From: Ruminococcus flavefaciens
GTDB lineage: Bacteria; Bacteroidota; Bacteroidia; Bacteroidales; P3
Direction of reading: 5' to 3'
DNA: 64,000 nucleotides
Assembly (NCBI GenBank): GCA_023667315.1
Contig: JAMPAI010000003.1
Coordinates: 62,001-126,000, forward strand
The position numbers and the translations under genes were made by a program. Positions 14,896-24,457 of the stretch are shown one piece after another; the stretch's first letter is position 1, and every line of letters begins with the position of its first letter. Below the pieces are notes generated by a model, which did not search any database, was not told where the DNA came from, and saw nothing but the letters and a program-made list of their open reading frames with translations.

Positions 14896-14987
14896 TCAAA
14901 ATCGACCGATGGAATTAATCAAAATCGACCGATGAAAACTGTCAAAAACGACCGATGGAAACTGTCAAAAACGACCGATGAGGGTGT
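14896..14987. repeat. Four-unit 23-bp tandem repeat array, downstream of the ATPase
   Basis: Units start at 14896, 14919, 14942 and 14965 with the same 23-base period and core TCAAAA(T/A)CGACCGAT as the upstream array and in the same orientation. The first unit begins immediately after the ATPase stop codon (14893-14895). The last unit decays into unique sequence after the core. Confidence 0.9.
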
Positions 14988-15005
14988 GAATGATACTCCG
15001 TCTCG

Positions 15006-15033
15006 GCAAAATCAAAGCAAGCTTTGCTTTTGC
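15006..15033. repeat. Near-perfect palindrome overlapping the ileS promoter
   Basis: GCAAAATCAAAGC, a two-base centre and GCTTTGCTTTTGC pair with one mismatch. It could be a terminator for the ATPase gene, an operator, or both; it overlaps the TTG element used by ileS. Confidence 0.4.
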
Positions 15034-15055
15034 ACTCGACTTATTCGTATCTTTG
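15024..15055 (+). promoter_or_regulatory. ileS promoter
   Basis: TTG (15024-15026), 21 bases, then TATCTTTG (15048-15055) match the Bacteroidota promoter exactly. The predicted transcript start near 15062 supports translation from 15086, not from the more upstream start at 14990. Confidence 0.65.
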
Positions 15056-15085
15056 CAACCTTTATACAGAGGTATAGTTTGTACG

Positions 15086-18000
15086 ATGAGCAAATACAAC
15101 GAATACAGGCAGCTCAACCTCCCGCAGATCGGAGAGAGCGTGCAGAAGTATTGGGAAGAAAACCATTGCTTTGAACAAAGTCTCAAGAACCGTGAGGGGC
15201 ATCCCGATTTCGTGTTCTACGAAGGCCCTCCCTCCGCCAACGGCGTACCCGGCATCCACCATGTGATGGCGCGCACCATCAAGGATATATTCTGCCGCTA
15301 CAAGACCCTCAAGGGCTTCAACGTGCAGCGCAAGGCCGGCTGGGACACCCACGGCCTGCCTGTGGAACTGGGCGTGGAAAAGAATCTCGGCATCACCAAA
15401 GAAGACATCGGCAAGAAAATAAGCGTAGAAGAATACAACGCCGCCTGCCGCAAGGAGGTGATGAAATACAAGGATCTGTGGGACGACCTGACCCGCCGCA
15501 TGGGCTACTGGGTCGATCTGGAGCATCCCTACATCACCTTTACCAATAAGTATATCGAGAGCGTCTGGTATCTGCTCAAGGAACTGTATCAGAAAGACCT
15601 GCTCTACAAGGGCTACTCGATCCAGCCCTTTTCGCCCGCGGCCGGCACGGGGCTCAGCACCCACGAATTGAACCAGCCCGGCTGCTACCGCGACGTAAAG
15701 GACACAACCTGCGTGGCCATGTTCCGGTTGCTCCCCGGCCAGAAACTGCCTTTTGAAGCCGATGTAAAGAGCGAGGAAGTGTGCGCCCTGGCCTGGACGA
15801 CGACCCCTTGGACCCTGCCGTCCAATACCGCGCTTTGCGTGGGCCCCTCCTTCGACTATAACCTGGTGAAGACCGTAAATCCCTATTCGGGCGAGGCCTG
15901 CACGGTGATTCTGGCCGATGCGCTGATGGGTTCGTTCTTCAAGAACTCCGACCTCAAGTTCGAGGACTATAAACAAGGCGACAAGGAGTTGCCCTATCAG
16001 GTGCTGGGCACGGTGAAAGGCACCGCGCTCGAAGGCCTGCGCTACGAGCAGCTTATTCCCTGGGTGAAGCCCACTGCCGTGGGTGGAGGCGGCAAGACCG
16101 ACGACTGGAGCCGCCCCGACGACAGTTTCCGCTTTATCTTGGGCGACTACGTGACTACCGAAGACGGTACGGGTATCGTGCATATCGCGCCCACTTTCGG
16201 GGCCGACGACGCGCGCGTGGGGCAGAAGGCGGGTATAGGTTCGCTTTTGATGTTCGACCGAAACGGCCGTCAGATGCCGATGGTGGACCGTCAGGGGCGT
16301 TTCTGCCTGCTCGACAGCCTCAGCCCCGAGTTCGTGAAGGCCAAGGTGGATGTGGACGCCTACCGCGCCTACGAAGGCAAGTTCGTGAAGAACGCCTACG
16401 ACCCCGCCAAGACCGACAAGGACATGAGCCTCGACGTGGAAATCGTGATCATGCTCAAGGAACAGGGCAAACTCTTCAAGAGCGAGAAACACACCCACAA
16501 CTACCCGCATTGCTGGCGCACCGACAAGCCCGTGCTCTACTATCCGCTCGATTCGTGGTTCATCCGCACCACCGCCTGCAAGGACAAGATGATAGATCTC
16601 AACAAGACCATCGGCTGGAAGCCCGAGGCCACCGGCACGGGGCGTTTCGGCAACTGGCTCGAAAACCTCGTGGACTGGAACCTCTCGCGCTCCCGCTATT
16701 GGGGAACGCCGCTTCCCATCTGGGTTTCGGAAGACCGCAGCGAGCAGATCTGCATCGGCTCGGTGGCCGAACTCAAGGCCGAGATCGCCAAGTCGGTGCA
16801 GGCCGGATTCATGGCCAAGAACCCCTTCGATGCCTACAAGGACGGCGATATGAGCGAGGCCAACTACGAAAGCTTCGATCTGCACCGCCCCTATGTGGAC
16901 GAAATCGTGCTCGTCTCGCCCTCCGGCAAGAAGATGTTCCGCGAACCCGACCTGATCGACGTGTGGTTCGACAGCGGCTCCATGCCTTATGCCCAGTTGC
17001 ACTATCCGTTCGAGAACAAGGACAGGTTCACCCATAACTTCCCTGCCGACTTTATCGCCGAGGGCGTTGACCAGACCCGCGGATGGTTCTTCACCCTGCA
17101 TGCCATCGCGAGCATGGTGTTCGATTCGGTGGCTTACAAGAATGTGGTTTCCAACGGCCTGGTGCTCGACAAGAACGGCAACAAGATGTCCAAGCGTCTG
17201 GGCAATGCCGTGGATCCGTTCAAGACCATCGAGAAATACGGCCCCGACGCCACGCGCTGGTACATGATTACCAACTCCCAGCCTTGGGACAACCTTAAGT
17301 TCGACGAGGAAGGCATCGCCGAGGTGCAGCGCAAGTTCTTCGGAACGCTCTACAACACCTACAGTTTCTTTGCCCTCTATGCCAATATCGACGGTTTCTC
17401 GTACAAGGAACCCGACATGGCCTACGCCTCCCGCCCCGAAATAGACCGCTGGATCCTTTCGGAACTCAACACGCTGGTGGCCGGGGTCGACAAGGCTTTG
17501 GAAGAATACGAGCCCACCCGTGCCGGCCGCCTGGTGCAGACCTTTGTGGATGAACGCCTCAGCAACTGGTACGTGCGCCTGAGCCGCCGCCGTTTCTGGA
17601 AGGGCGGTCAGGGCGAAGACAAGGTTTCGGCCTATCAGACTCTCTACACCTGTCTGGAAACGCTTTCCAAACTGATTGCGCCCATCGCGCCTTTCTTTGC
17701 CGAAAGGCTGTATAACGACCTGAACGCGGTAACGGGACGCGACAAGCACGCCTCGGTGCACTTCTGCGATTTCCCCGCCCTGCATCCCGAATGGGAAGAC
17801 AAGGCGCTGGAAGAACGCATGCAGTTGGCGCAGAAAATCTGTTCCCTGGTGCTTTCGTTGCGTAAGAAACAGAACCTTAAGGTGCGTCAGCCCCTGCAAA
17901 AGGTAATGATTCCCGCCCTGGACGCCCGTTTCAAGGAACAGGTGGAAAAGGTTCAGGCGCTCATCCTCTCGGAAGTGAACGTAAAGGAACTGGAATTCAT

Positions 18001-18553
18001 CACCGACCCGCGCTTCCTGAGCAAGACCATCAAGCCCAACTTCAAGGTGCTCGGGCCCAAGTACGGCAAGCTGATGAAGGCCATCGCCGCGTTCATCACC
18101 GCCATGGACACCGATGCCATCAACAATCTGGAGCAGAACGGCCGGATGGCCGCGCAGATCGAGGGGCAGCCGGTGGAAATCGCGCTCGAGGATGTTGATA
18201 TCTTTACCGAAGATATTCCCGGCTGGGCGGTGACCAACGAAGGCACCCTGACCGTGGCGCTCGACATAGCCTTGACAGACAGTCTGATAGAAGAAGGCTT
18301 GGCGCGCGAGATCGTGAACCGCATTCAGAATATGCGCAAGGACAGCGGCCTGGACGTTACCGACAAGATTCGTGTGACGGTTGAAAACAATGCTGCGCTG
18401 GCTCCCGCATTGCAGCACTATAATGCGTATATTTGCTCCGAAACCTTGGCTTGCAGCCTGGATGTTGCCGACGGCAGCGGGATGCAGGCAGAAACCACAC
18501 ATGAACTGGCTCCCGGAATCACGGTGCGTATCTGCATCGAAAAAGTTTCTTAA
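15086..18553 (+). CDS. ileS: Isoleucyl-tRNA synthetase
   Basis: 1155 aa from MSKYNEYRQLN. It charges tRNA-Ile in the cytoplasm. The class I signatures are clear: HIGH-type NGVPGIHHVMAR at about residues 52-63 and KMSKR at about 700-704 in NGNKMSKRLGNAVDP. A CP1 editing domain region lies between, followed by anticodon-binding helices (RLSNWYVRLSRRRFWKGG). The size and the C-terminal extension (tail resembling DUF5915-type region) match the long bacterial/eukaryal type found in Bacteroidota. The first gene of a run with the dksA-like gene, lspA and an ABC-F gene. Confidence 0.97.
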   Translation: MSKYNEYRQLNLPQIGESVQKYWEENHCFEQSLKNREGHPDFVFYEGPPSANGVPGIHHVMARTIKDIFCRYKTLKGFNVQRKAGWDTHGLPVELGVEKNLGITKEDIGKKISVEEYNAACRKEVMKYKDLWDDLTRRMGYWVDLEHPYITFTNKYIESVWYLLKELYQKDLLYKGYSIQPFSPAAGTGLSTHELNQPGCYRDVKDTTCVAMFRLLPGQKLPFEADVKSEEVCALAWTTTPWTLPSNTALCVGPSFDYNLVKTVNPYSGEACTVILADALMGSFFKNSDLKFEDYKQGDKELPYQVLGTVKGTALEGLRYEQLIPWVKPTAVGGGGKTDDWSRPDDSFRFILGDYVTTEDGTGIVHIAPTFGADDARVGQKAGIGSLLMFDRNGRQMPMVDRQGRFCLLDSLSPEFVKAKVDVDAYRAYEGKFVKNAYDPAKTDKDMSLDVEIVIMLKEQGKLFKSEKHTHNYPHCWRTDKPVLYYPLDSWFIRTTACKDKMIDLNKTIGWKPEATGTGRFGNWLENLVDWNLSRSRYWGTPLPIWVSEDRSEQICIGSVAELKAEIAKSVQAGFMAKNPFDAYKDGDMSEANYESFDLHRPYVDEIVLVSPSGKKMFREPDLIDVWFDSGSMPYAQLHYPFENKDRFTHNFPADFIAEGVDQTRGWFFTLHAIASMVFDSVAYKNVVSNGLVLDKNGNKMSKRLGNAVDPFKTIEKYGPDATRWYMITNSQPWDNLKFDEEGIAEVQRKFFGTLYNTYSFFALYANIDGFSYKEPDMAYASRPEIDRWILSELNTLVAGVDKALEEYEPTRAGRLVQTFVDERLSNWYVRLSRRRFWKGGQGEDKVSAYQTLYTCLETLSKLIAPIAPFFAERLYNDLNAVTGRDKHASVHFCDFPALHPEWEDKALEERMQLAQKICSLVLSLRKKQNLKVRQPLQKVMIPALDARFKEQVEKVQALILSEVNVKELEFITDPRFLSKTIKPNFKVLGPKYGKLMKAIAAFITAMDTDAINNLEQNGRMAAQIEGQPVEIALEDVDIFTEDIPGWAVTNEGTLTVALDIALTDSLIEEGLAREIVNRIQNMRKDSGLDVTDKIRVTVENNAALAPALQHYNAYICSETLACSLDVADGSGMQAETTHELAPGITVRICIEKVS

Positions 18554-18582
18554 GGGCTTGTTCTACAAACAAAACCGAAACT

Positions 18583-19008
18583 ATGAAACCAAAGGAAAAC
18601 GGCGAGAAGAATCGCTATTCCGACCAAGAGTTGGCGGAATTCAAACAGATTATTTTGGACAAGCTTGAAAAGGCTAAGTTGGACTTGGATTCCTTGATGG
18701 AGGCTTATACCAATAACGGGGAGAACGATATCAACGACACTTCGCCCACCTTTAAGGTGCTGGAAGAAGGTTACCAGGTGCTGTCCAAAGAAGAGAACGC
18801 AAGGCTGGCGAACCGTCAGCAGAAGTTTATCGCTTCGCTGGAGGCGGCCTTGGTGCGTATCGAGAACAAGACCTACGGCATTTGCCGTGAAACGGGAAAA
18901 CTGATAGATAAGGAACGTCTTAAAGTGGTTCCTCACGCAACCTTGAGCGTGGATGCCAAAAACGACCGGCACAAGCGCCCCATGGCGGCGGAGGGCAACG
19001 AAGACTAA
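18583..19008 (+). CDS. TraR/DksA family transcription factor
   Basis: 141 aa. Coiled-coil N-terminus (ELAEFKQIILDKLEKAKLDLD) and a DksA-type C-terminal fold (YGICRETGKLIDKERLKVVPHATLS). Of the usual four zinc cysteines only one remains, as in many Bacteroidota homologues. DksA-type proteins bind in the RNA polymerase secondary channel. It sits 29 bases after ileS and 15 before lspA, an arrangement (ileS, dksA-like, lspA) conserved in the phylum. Confidence 0.9.
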   Translation: MKPKENGEKNRYSDQELAEFKQIILDKLEKAKLDLDSLMEAYTNNGENDINDTSPTFKVLEEGYQVLSKEENARLANRQQKFIASLEAALVRIENKTYGICRETGKLIDKERLKVVPHATLSVDAKNDRHKRPMAAEGNED

Positions 19009-19023
19009 AATCTGATTACGCGC

Positions 19024-19710
19024 ATGAAGAAATTTACGGCCTGGTGCGGACGGCATTTACCGGTTTGTGTGGTGGTACTTGTCTTGCTTGTGGATCAGGC
19101 GAGTAAGTTTTGGATTAAACTGAGCATGCGCATAGGCGACGAGATCGACGTTTTCGGTTGGTTCAAGATTCATTTCCTGGAGAACGAGGGCATGGCGTTC
19201 GGGTTTAGCTTCGGCGGAAACGGCGGCAAGCTGCTCCTGAGCCTGATACGTTTGGCGGCCATCGTGTTTTTGGTCTGGTATCTGGCGAAGATCAACCGGA
19301 AACGCAACCTCGCCTTGGCCGAAACCCCGCTTTCGAAAAAGGAGAGGCGAACGGGTGGAGGCCTTATCGTCTCGCTCTCGCTTATTTTGGCCGGCGCCAT
19401 CGGCAACATGATAGACAGCGCCTTTTACGGCCTGATTTTTTCCGACAGCTATTTTCATGTGGCGCAGCTCTTTCCGGCAGGCGGCGGTTACGCTCCCTTT
19501 CTGCACGGCAGGGTGGTGGACATGCTGTATTTTCCGCTGGTTCACGGCTTCTGGCCAAGCTGGATGCCCTGGGTGGGCGGTCACGAACTGCTGTTTTTCC
19601 GCCCGGTGTTCAATATCGCCGATTCGGCCATCACGGTAGGTTTTGTCGTGTTTTTCATCACGCAACGCGATTTCTGGTTTCCTAAGAAAAAATCTCCGGC
19701 TGTTTCATGA
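19024..19710 (+). CDS. lspA: Lipoprotein signal peptidase (signal peptidase II)
   Basis: 228 aa. Inner-membrane aspartyl protease that removes the signal peptide of diacylglyceryl-prolipoproteins. The catalytic aspartates lie in GNMIDSAFYG and FNIADSAITVG. Four membrane helices are visible, with early VDQASKFWI typical of LspA. Slightly long because of a loop insert. Its stop overlaps the start of the ABC-F gene by 4 bases. Many lipoproteins in this window depend on it. Confidence 0.95.
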   Translation: MKKFTAWCGRHLPVCVVVLVLLVDQASKFWIKLSMRIGDEIDVFGWFKIHFLENEGMAFGFSFGGNGGKLLLSLIRLAAIVFLVWYLAKINRKRNLALAETPLSKKERRTGGGLIVSLSLILAGAIGNMIDSAFYGLIFSDSYFHVAQLFPAGGGYAPFLHGRVVDMLYFPLVHGFWPSWMPWVGGHELLFFRPVFNIADSAITVGFVVFFITQRDFWFPKKKSPAVS

Positions 19711-21668
19711 TTTCCATCAATTCGCTTTCGGTATCCTTTTCGGGCAAGACCCTTTTCGACAACGTTTCCTTTATCATCAAAGACAAGGACAGGATAGGGC
19801 TTACGGGCAAGAACGGCGCGGGCAAGTCCACGCTGCTCAAGATCTTGTCGAAGCATCAGGCGTCCGATACGGGCAGCATCGTGCTTACTTCAGGGCATGA
19901 GGTGGGGTATCTGCCGCAGGAAATGATACCCGATTCCACCAAGACGGTGATGGACGAGACGCTTACGGCTTTCGACAAGACTAACGAGCTCGAACGGGAA
20001 ATCGAGAAGCTGAACACCCAGTTGGCCGAACGCACCGACTACGAGTCGGCGGAGTACCATAAGTTGATAGAACGTCTTTCGGAAGCCAACGAACGCTTTC
20101 ACTTAATCGGCGGCAGCGACCGCATGGGCATGGCCGAGAAAGTGTTGCTCGGGCTGGGTTTCAAGCGCAGCGACTTTACGCGCAGCATCACCGAGTTCAG
20201 CTCCGGCTGGCAGATGCGGGTGGAACTGGCCAAGATACTGCTGCGCAATCCGGATGTGATGCTTCTGGACGAACCCACCAACCACCTCGACATCGAGTCG
20301 ATTTCTTGGCTGGAGGATTTCCTGCAGGGCTACCGGGGTGCGGTGGTGCTGGTGAGCCACGACCGCAAATTCCTGGACAAGGTGACCACGCGCACGATCG
20401 AAATCGTATTAGGCAAGATAGAAGACTACAACGTGCCTTATTCGCAGTACGTGGAACAGCGCGCCGAACGCCGCCAGATACAGCAGAACGCCTACGACAA
20501 CCAGCAGAAAGAGATAGAAAATATAGAACGTTTCATCGAACGTTTCCGCTATAAGGCCACCAAGGCCCGGCAGGCACAGTCGCGCCTGAAGATGCTCGAC
20601 AAGATGGAGCGCGTGGAGGTGGATCAGACCGACAACACGGCCATTTCGTTCCGTTTTCCGCCGGCGCCCCATTGCGGCAAGATCGTGCTTAGGGCGCAGG
20701 ACGCGGGCAAGCGCTACGGTGAGAAACAGATTTTCTCGCACTTCGATTTCGTGCTGGAAAAAGGCGAGAAAGTGGCGCTGGTGGGGCGTAACGGCGAGGG
20801 AAAATCCACCTTCTCGAAAATGGTGGTGGGCGACATTACCGAACACGACGGCGTGGTGGAATTGGGCGCGGGCGTGAAGATTGGTTATTTCGCACAGAAT
20901 CAGGCCGCGCTCTTGGACGGCAACAAGACGGTGTTCGAAACCATCGATGACATCGCTGTGGGCGAGGTGCGCACGCGCATCCGCAATATCTTGGGCTGTT
21001 TCCTGTTTTCGGGCGAAGACATCGAGAAAAAGGTAAAGGTGCTTTCGGGCGGCGAGAAAGGGCGTCTGGCCCTGGCCAAGCTGCTCTTGGAGCCGGTGAA
21101 CCTCTTGGTGTTGGACGAACCCACCAACCACCTGGACATGCGCTCCAAGGACATCCTCAAGATGGCTTTGCTGCAATACGACGGCAGCCTGATCGTGGTG
21201 AGCCACGACCGCGACTTCCTTGAAGGCCTCACCACCAAGACCTATGAGTTCCGCGACGGCAAGGTGAAGCCGCATATCGGCGACGTGTCCGTATTCCTGT
21301 CCGACCGCAAGATGGAGCGTCTGCAGGAATTGGAAAAGAGTGCCGGCAAGCCGGGCGGGAAACCCGTGGAAAAGGCCAAGGAACAGGTGGCGGTTCCCAC
21401 GCCCAAGGTAGATGCAGCCGCTGAACGCGAACGCAAGAAACAGCGTGAACGTGAACAGCGCAAGATCGCCAACGCCATCGAGAAATTGGAGGCGGAAATC
21501 ACCGCGCTCGAGGCCGAACTGGCCGAAATGGACAAGCTCTTTATTGCCGATGCTTCTCAGTGCACCGTGGAGAACTGCAACAAATACGAAGAAAAGAAAC
21601 GGTTGGCGGCGGCCAAGACGGATGAGTGGGCGGCCTTGCAGGAGCAATTATCCTCTCAGATCATCTAA
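19707..21668 (+). CDS. ABC-F family ATPase
   Basis: 653 aa with two ABC cassettes and no membrane part. Cassette 1: Walker A GKNGAGKST, signature FSSGWQMRVELAK, Walker B VMLLDEPTNHLD. Cassette 2: Walker A GRNGEGKST, signature LSGGEKGRLALAK, LLVLDEPTNHLD. A linker of charged helices joins them (ENIERFIERFRYKATKARQ), and a Lys/Glu-rich coiled coil ends the protein. ABC-F proteins act on ribosomes, in translation control or antibiotic protection; the subfamily (Uup- or YdiF-like) cannot be settled by eye. Confidence 0.92.
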   Translation: MISINSLSVSFSGKTLFDNVSFIIKDKDRIGLTGKNGAGKSTLLKILSKHQASDTGSIVLTSGHEVGYLPQEMIPDSTKTVMDETLTAFDKTNELEREIEKLNTQLAERTDYESAEYHKLIERLSEANERFHLIGGSDRMGMAEKVLLGLGFKRSDFTRSITEFSSGWQMRVELAKILLRNPDVMLLDEPTNHLDIESISWLEDFLQGYRGAVVLVSHDRKFLDKVTTRTIEIVLGKIEDYNVPYSQYVEQRAERRQIQQNAYDNQQKEIENIERFIERFRYKATKARQAQSRLKMLDKMERVEVDQTDNTAISFRFPPAPHCGKIVLRAQDAGKRYGEKQIFSHFDFVLEKGEKVALVGRNGEGKSTFSKMVVGDITEHDGVVELGAGVKIGYFAQNQAALLDGNKTVFETIDDIAVGEVRTRIRNILGCFLFSGEDIEKKVKVLSGGEKGRLALAKLLLEPVNLLVLDEPTNHLDMRSKDILKMALLQYDGSLIVVSHDRDFLEGLTTKTYEFRDGKVKPHIGDVSVFLSDRKMERLQELEKSAGKPGGKPVEKAKEQVAVPTPKVDAAAERERKKQREREQRKIANAIEKLEAEITALEAELAEMDKLFIADASQCTVENCNKYEEKKRLAAAKTDEWAALQEQLSSQII

Positions 21669-21951
21669 AGTGGCATTCGGTCGTTTCTAAGGGCGAGATG
21701 CTTCCTTGCTTCGGGGGTCGCACTTCGGTCACGTACAAGAGTACGCTTAACTTGTAGGTTCCCAAATTTGTAAAAAAAATATCTTGCATCGCTGAAAATA
21801 TTATTATATCTTTACCATTGTGAGGTTGTGATCGAATTGCTCTTTACTGCCAAAGATTGACTGCATTTATACGGTTTATTTGATTGGACAAGTGATTGCA
21901 AGGAATCATAAGCCGATAAACAAACATTAACTAACCAACAAAATTCAAACA
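21669..21951 (+). promoter_or_regulatory. Gene-free leader before the surface-protein cluster
   Basis: 283 bases. A small hairpin CGTAC-AAGA-GTACG follows the ABC-F gene, and a promoter-like TTG (about 21783) with TATATCTTTA (about 21807) stands some 140 bases before the ATG at 21952. The long leader might carry regulation, but no known riboswitch is recognised. Confidence 0.35.
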
Positions 21952-24363
21952 ATGAAGAAATTTTTTTTCTTTTTGATGACCTTGATGCTTGCCTGCGGTT
22001 TCGTATGGGCGACAGAAGGCGATGAACCAGCCACTGGCGTAACGGTTTCCGGAAATGTTGCCTTTTTGCAAAAAGGGGCATTAAAAAATAAAACCCCAAA
22101 TAGAAATGGAACGGATACGGTTGTTCTGACAAAAGAGGGCATTAGCCTAAAGGCGTTGGTTGAAAGTAAGAGTGGAAAATACGTGTATTCTTTTGACAAT
22201 GTGGAATCCGGAATATACACTGTTTCGTATCTCACCCGGTATGAAACGGCAGTAGTTTCCTATTCGGGAACCATTACAGTTGAAACGACCGATATAACCC
22301 ACGATATCGAGGCGGCGAATGATCCGGCTCATGTTTGGTTGAGCGTGCTCGCACAGCTTGACGATGGGAGCTATTGGCTTTCCACGTTGGATGGGGTTAA
22401 ATTTACCTGTACCCCAAAAGATGGAGAATCTGAAATCAAATACACTGAAAAAAACTCTTGGGGTAGCCCTTCTGCGACGTACTTTTTATGTGATACATTG
22501 AACGAATACACCATAAAGGCACAGAAAGAAGGATTCAAAGAAGCTACGGTCACGGTAACGAAAACAGGTTCGTACAACCTTAGGGATAGCCTTACGCTGG
22601 GTGTCGAGGTGAAAATGCCGATGAAAGAAGACTTGGGCAATTTGGTAACACTTAAGGGGACGATTGCTGCGGCGGGTTTGACTATGCCGGAGGCTAAATT
22701 GAACACCCTGTATCTGGTTCTTTCCTCGAAAGGAAAACTGTTTAATTCGGAAATCAGGAACGGAGCCTACGAATTTAAAGACGTTCCAGTGGGAAAGGTT
22801 TCCTGTTATTTAACGACCACCGATGGAAAAAGCCTTTCATACCGTTCCAGAAACTGGCAGTTTACGGACAACAATAGGGACTCGCTCGAATTTGATTTGG
22901 CGGGAGAGGACGGGGATATGGTAAGTAAAAACCTGAACGTGAAGCGTGTGGGGGTGGACGTTACCGGTTTGGTGGCAAACGGAGAAGGGGGATATCCTGC
23001 ATATTTGAGTTATGTAAAGGTTAAGCTAAGCAACGAAACCTATAGTGATAGCGCGGAAACCTACGGGTATGACGGGTTTTTGATTTCCGGTGTTGAAGAT
23101 GGGGTTTATAAACTCGAATACACCAAGGTCGGCTATATAACGGTTCGCAAGGATATTACCGTCGATATGTCGAAAATGGCGGTTGACAGTGTAGCCACCG
23201 TACAAGAAGTAACGCTGCATCCGAGCGTGGAGGCCGATTATATTTTCTCAGGACGGATTCAGTATCCGACGGCTGAAGCTCAAATGGTTAAGGTGGAAAA
23301 CGCTACCGTGGAAATGTACGGTATGGATGGCGCCCTGTTGGCGGACACCGTAACGGATACAGTCGGTATGTTCAGCTTTAAGGTAAGGTGTCTGATCGGA
23401 ACCGAGTTTAGGTTCATGGTGTTCCATGAATCCATCGATACCGCCACGACAACGGCCATCGTTGAGGGAGAAGAAAATACCGTTGACTTTTCTATTTTCG
23501 CCAAAATACCTGAATTATTCGGCATGATCAATGCCAAGGCCGCCCAAATAGAGTTCGATCCGAAAGCAAGGCTTACCTGGGAATGGCCGCAGGCGCTGAA
23601 GGATGCCTATGTGGATGAAAATGGTGAAGGCGTTTACCAGATCTCGCAGGTCTTGGTTTTCCGACAGGAGGAAAACGAAACGGGTTATGCCCAGATCGGA
23701 ACTATCGACACCGATTTCTTGGCTAACACTGTATTTGTAGATTCTACGGCGGCCTTGGAAAAGGCTTCTTCGCTGCAGATTGGGGCAACGTATAATTATT
23801 ACCTGCAGGTAAGGTATTCGAAACCTTTTGCGTTCGGCAAGCCAGACAATGTAGTGGTGAGGGATGCCGAAAACCTGACGGTTACGCTGAGAGACAAGCT
23901 TCCCGATTCGGTCAGCTTGGTCTTGAATGTGAATGACGCCTCCTATGGTGAAGTGAGCGGAGCGGGAAAATACGTTAAGGGTTCGGCAGTGAACATCAAT
24001 GCCACGGCCAAGACCGGTTACGAATTTGTGGCCTGGATGAGCGGAACCGATACCGTGGCCTGTACCGCTGCATATAAGCTTGTATTGGATCAAGACAGCA
24101 CGCTTACCGCCGTGTTCGCTAAAACTACGGTGGCTAACGATAAGCGTGAGATGGCGCAATGGAGTGTATATGCCGAAAACGGTTGTTTGGTGATTTGCAG
24201 CAATACGGCCTGTCGTTATGAAGTGTATTCGGTGTCGGGCGTTTTGGTTAGACAAGGTGCTTTGAACGGCGAATGCCGTGTGGACGTGGGTGGGGCAGGC
24301 TTGTATATGGTTCGCCGAATTTCTCCTACCGGAATTTCTGTTAAAAAGTTGATAGTTAGATAG
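21952..24363 (+). CDS. Large secreted surface protein with a T9SS type A-like tail
   Basis: 803 aa with a signal peptide (FFFFLMTLMLACGFVWA). Several carboxypeptidase-regulatory-like beta modules can be followed (e.g. YVYSFDNVESGIYTVSYLT, GAYEFKDVPVGKVSCYL, GYDGFLISGVEDGVYKLEY). An InlB-type repeat follows (GSAVNINATAKTGYEFVAWM). The last 75 residues (YEVYSVSGVLVRQGALNG..., GLYMVRRI) are a T9SS type A sorting domain. It should be exported by T9SS and anchored or released at the surface. Adhesin or matrix role is inference. Confidence 0.8.
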   Translation: MKKFFFFLMTLMLACGFVWATEGDEPATGVTVSGNVAFLQKGALKNKTPNRNGTDTVVLTKEGISLKALVESKSGKYVYSFDNVESGIYTVSYLTRYETAVVSYSGTITVETTDITHDIEAANDPAHVWLSVLAQLDDGSYWLSTLDGVKFTCTPKDGESEIKYTEKNSWGSPSATYFLCDTLNEYTIKAQKEGFKEATVTVTKTGSYNLRDSLTLGVEVKMPMKEDLGNLVTLKGTIAAAGLTMPEAKLNTLYLVLSSKGKLFNSEIRNGAYEFKDVPVGKVSCYLTTTDGKSLSYRSRNWQFTDNNRDSLEFDLAGEDGDMVSKNLNVKRVGVDVTGLVANGEGGYPAYLSYVKVKLSNETYSDSAETYGYDGFLISGVEDGVYKLEYTKVGYITVRKDITVDMSKMAVDSVATVQEVTLHPSVEADYIFSGRIQYPTAEAQMVKVENATVEMYGMDGALLADTVTDTVGMFSFKVRCLIGTEFRFMVFHESIDTATTTAIVEGEENTVDFSIFAKIPELFGMINAKAAQIEFDPKARLTWEWPQALKDAYVDENGEGVYQISQVLVFRQEENETGYAQIGTIDTDFLANTVFVDSTAALEKASSLQIGATYNYYLQVRYSKPFAFGKPDNVVVRDAENLTVTLRDKLPDSVSLVLNVNDASYGEVSGAGKYVKGSAVNINATAKTGYEFVAWMSGTDTVACTAAYKLVLDQDSTLTAVFAKTTVANDKREMAQWSVYAENGCLVICSNTACRYEVYSVSGVLVRQGALNGECRVDVGGAGLYMVRRISPTGISVKKLIVR

Positions 24364-24381
24364 ACATTCGCTGAGTTGATT

Positions 24382-24417
24382 GTGGCGGCGGAAAAAGGGG
24401 AACTCTTTCCGTCGCCA
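24382..24417. terminator. Hairpin between surface-protein genes
   Basis: TGGCGGCGGAAA and TTTCCGTCGCCA pair around an 11-base loop with one wobble. No U-run follows, so it may terminate weakly or stabilise the upstream message. Confidence 0.45.
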
Positions 24418-24457
24418 TTCATCAAGACAATTTTTAAACTAATCATATCCCTAAAAA

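Noticed and set aside
13442..14987. CRISPR array
   Set aside because: Units are contiguous with an exact 23-base period, no unique spacers, and no cas genes.
15062..18502. 1146-aa open frame antisense to ileS
   Set aside because: It is a mirror of a GC-rich, strongly biased coding frame; composition is Gly/His/Val-rich without domains, and ileS is certain.
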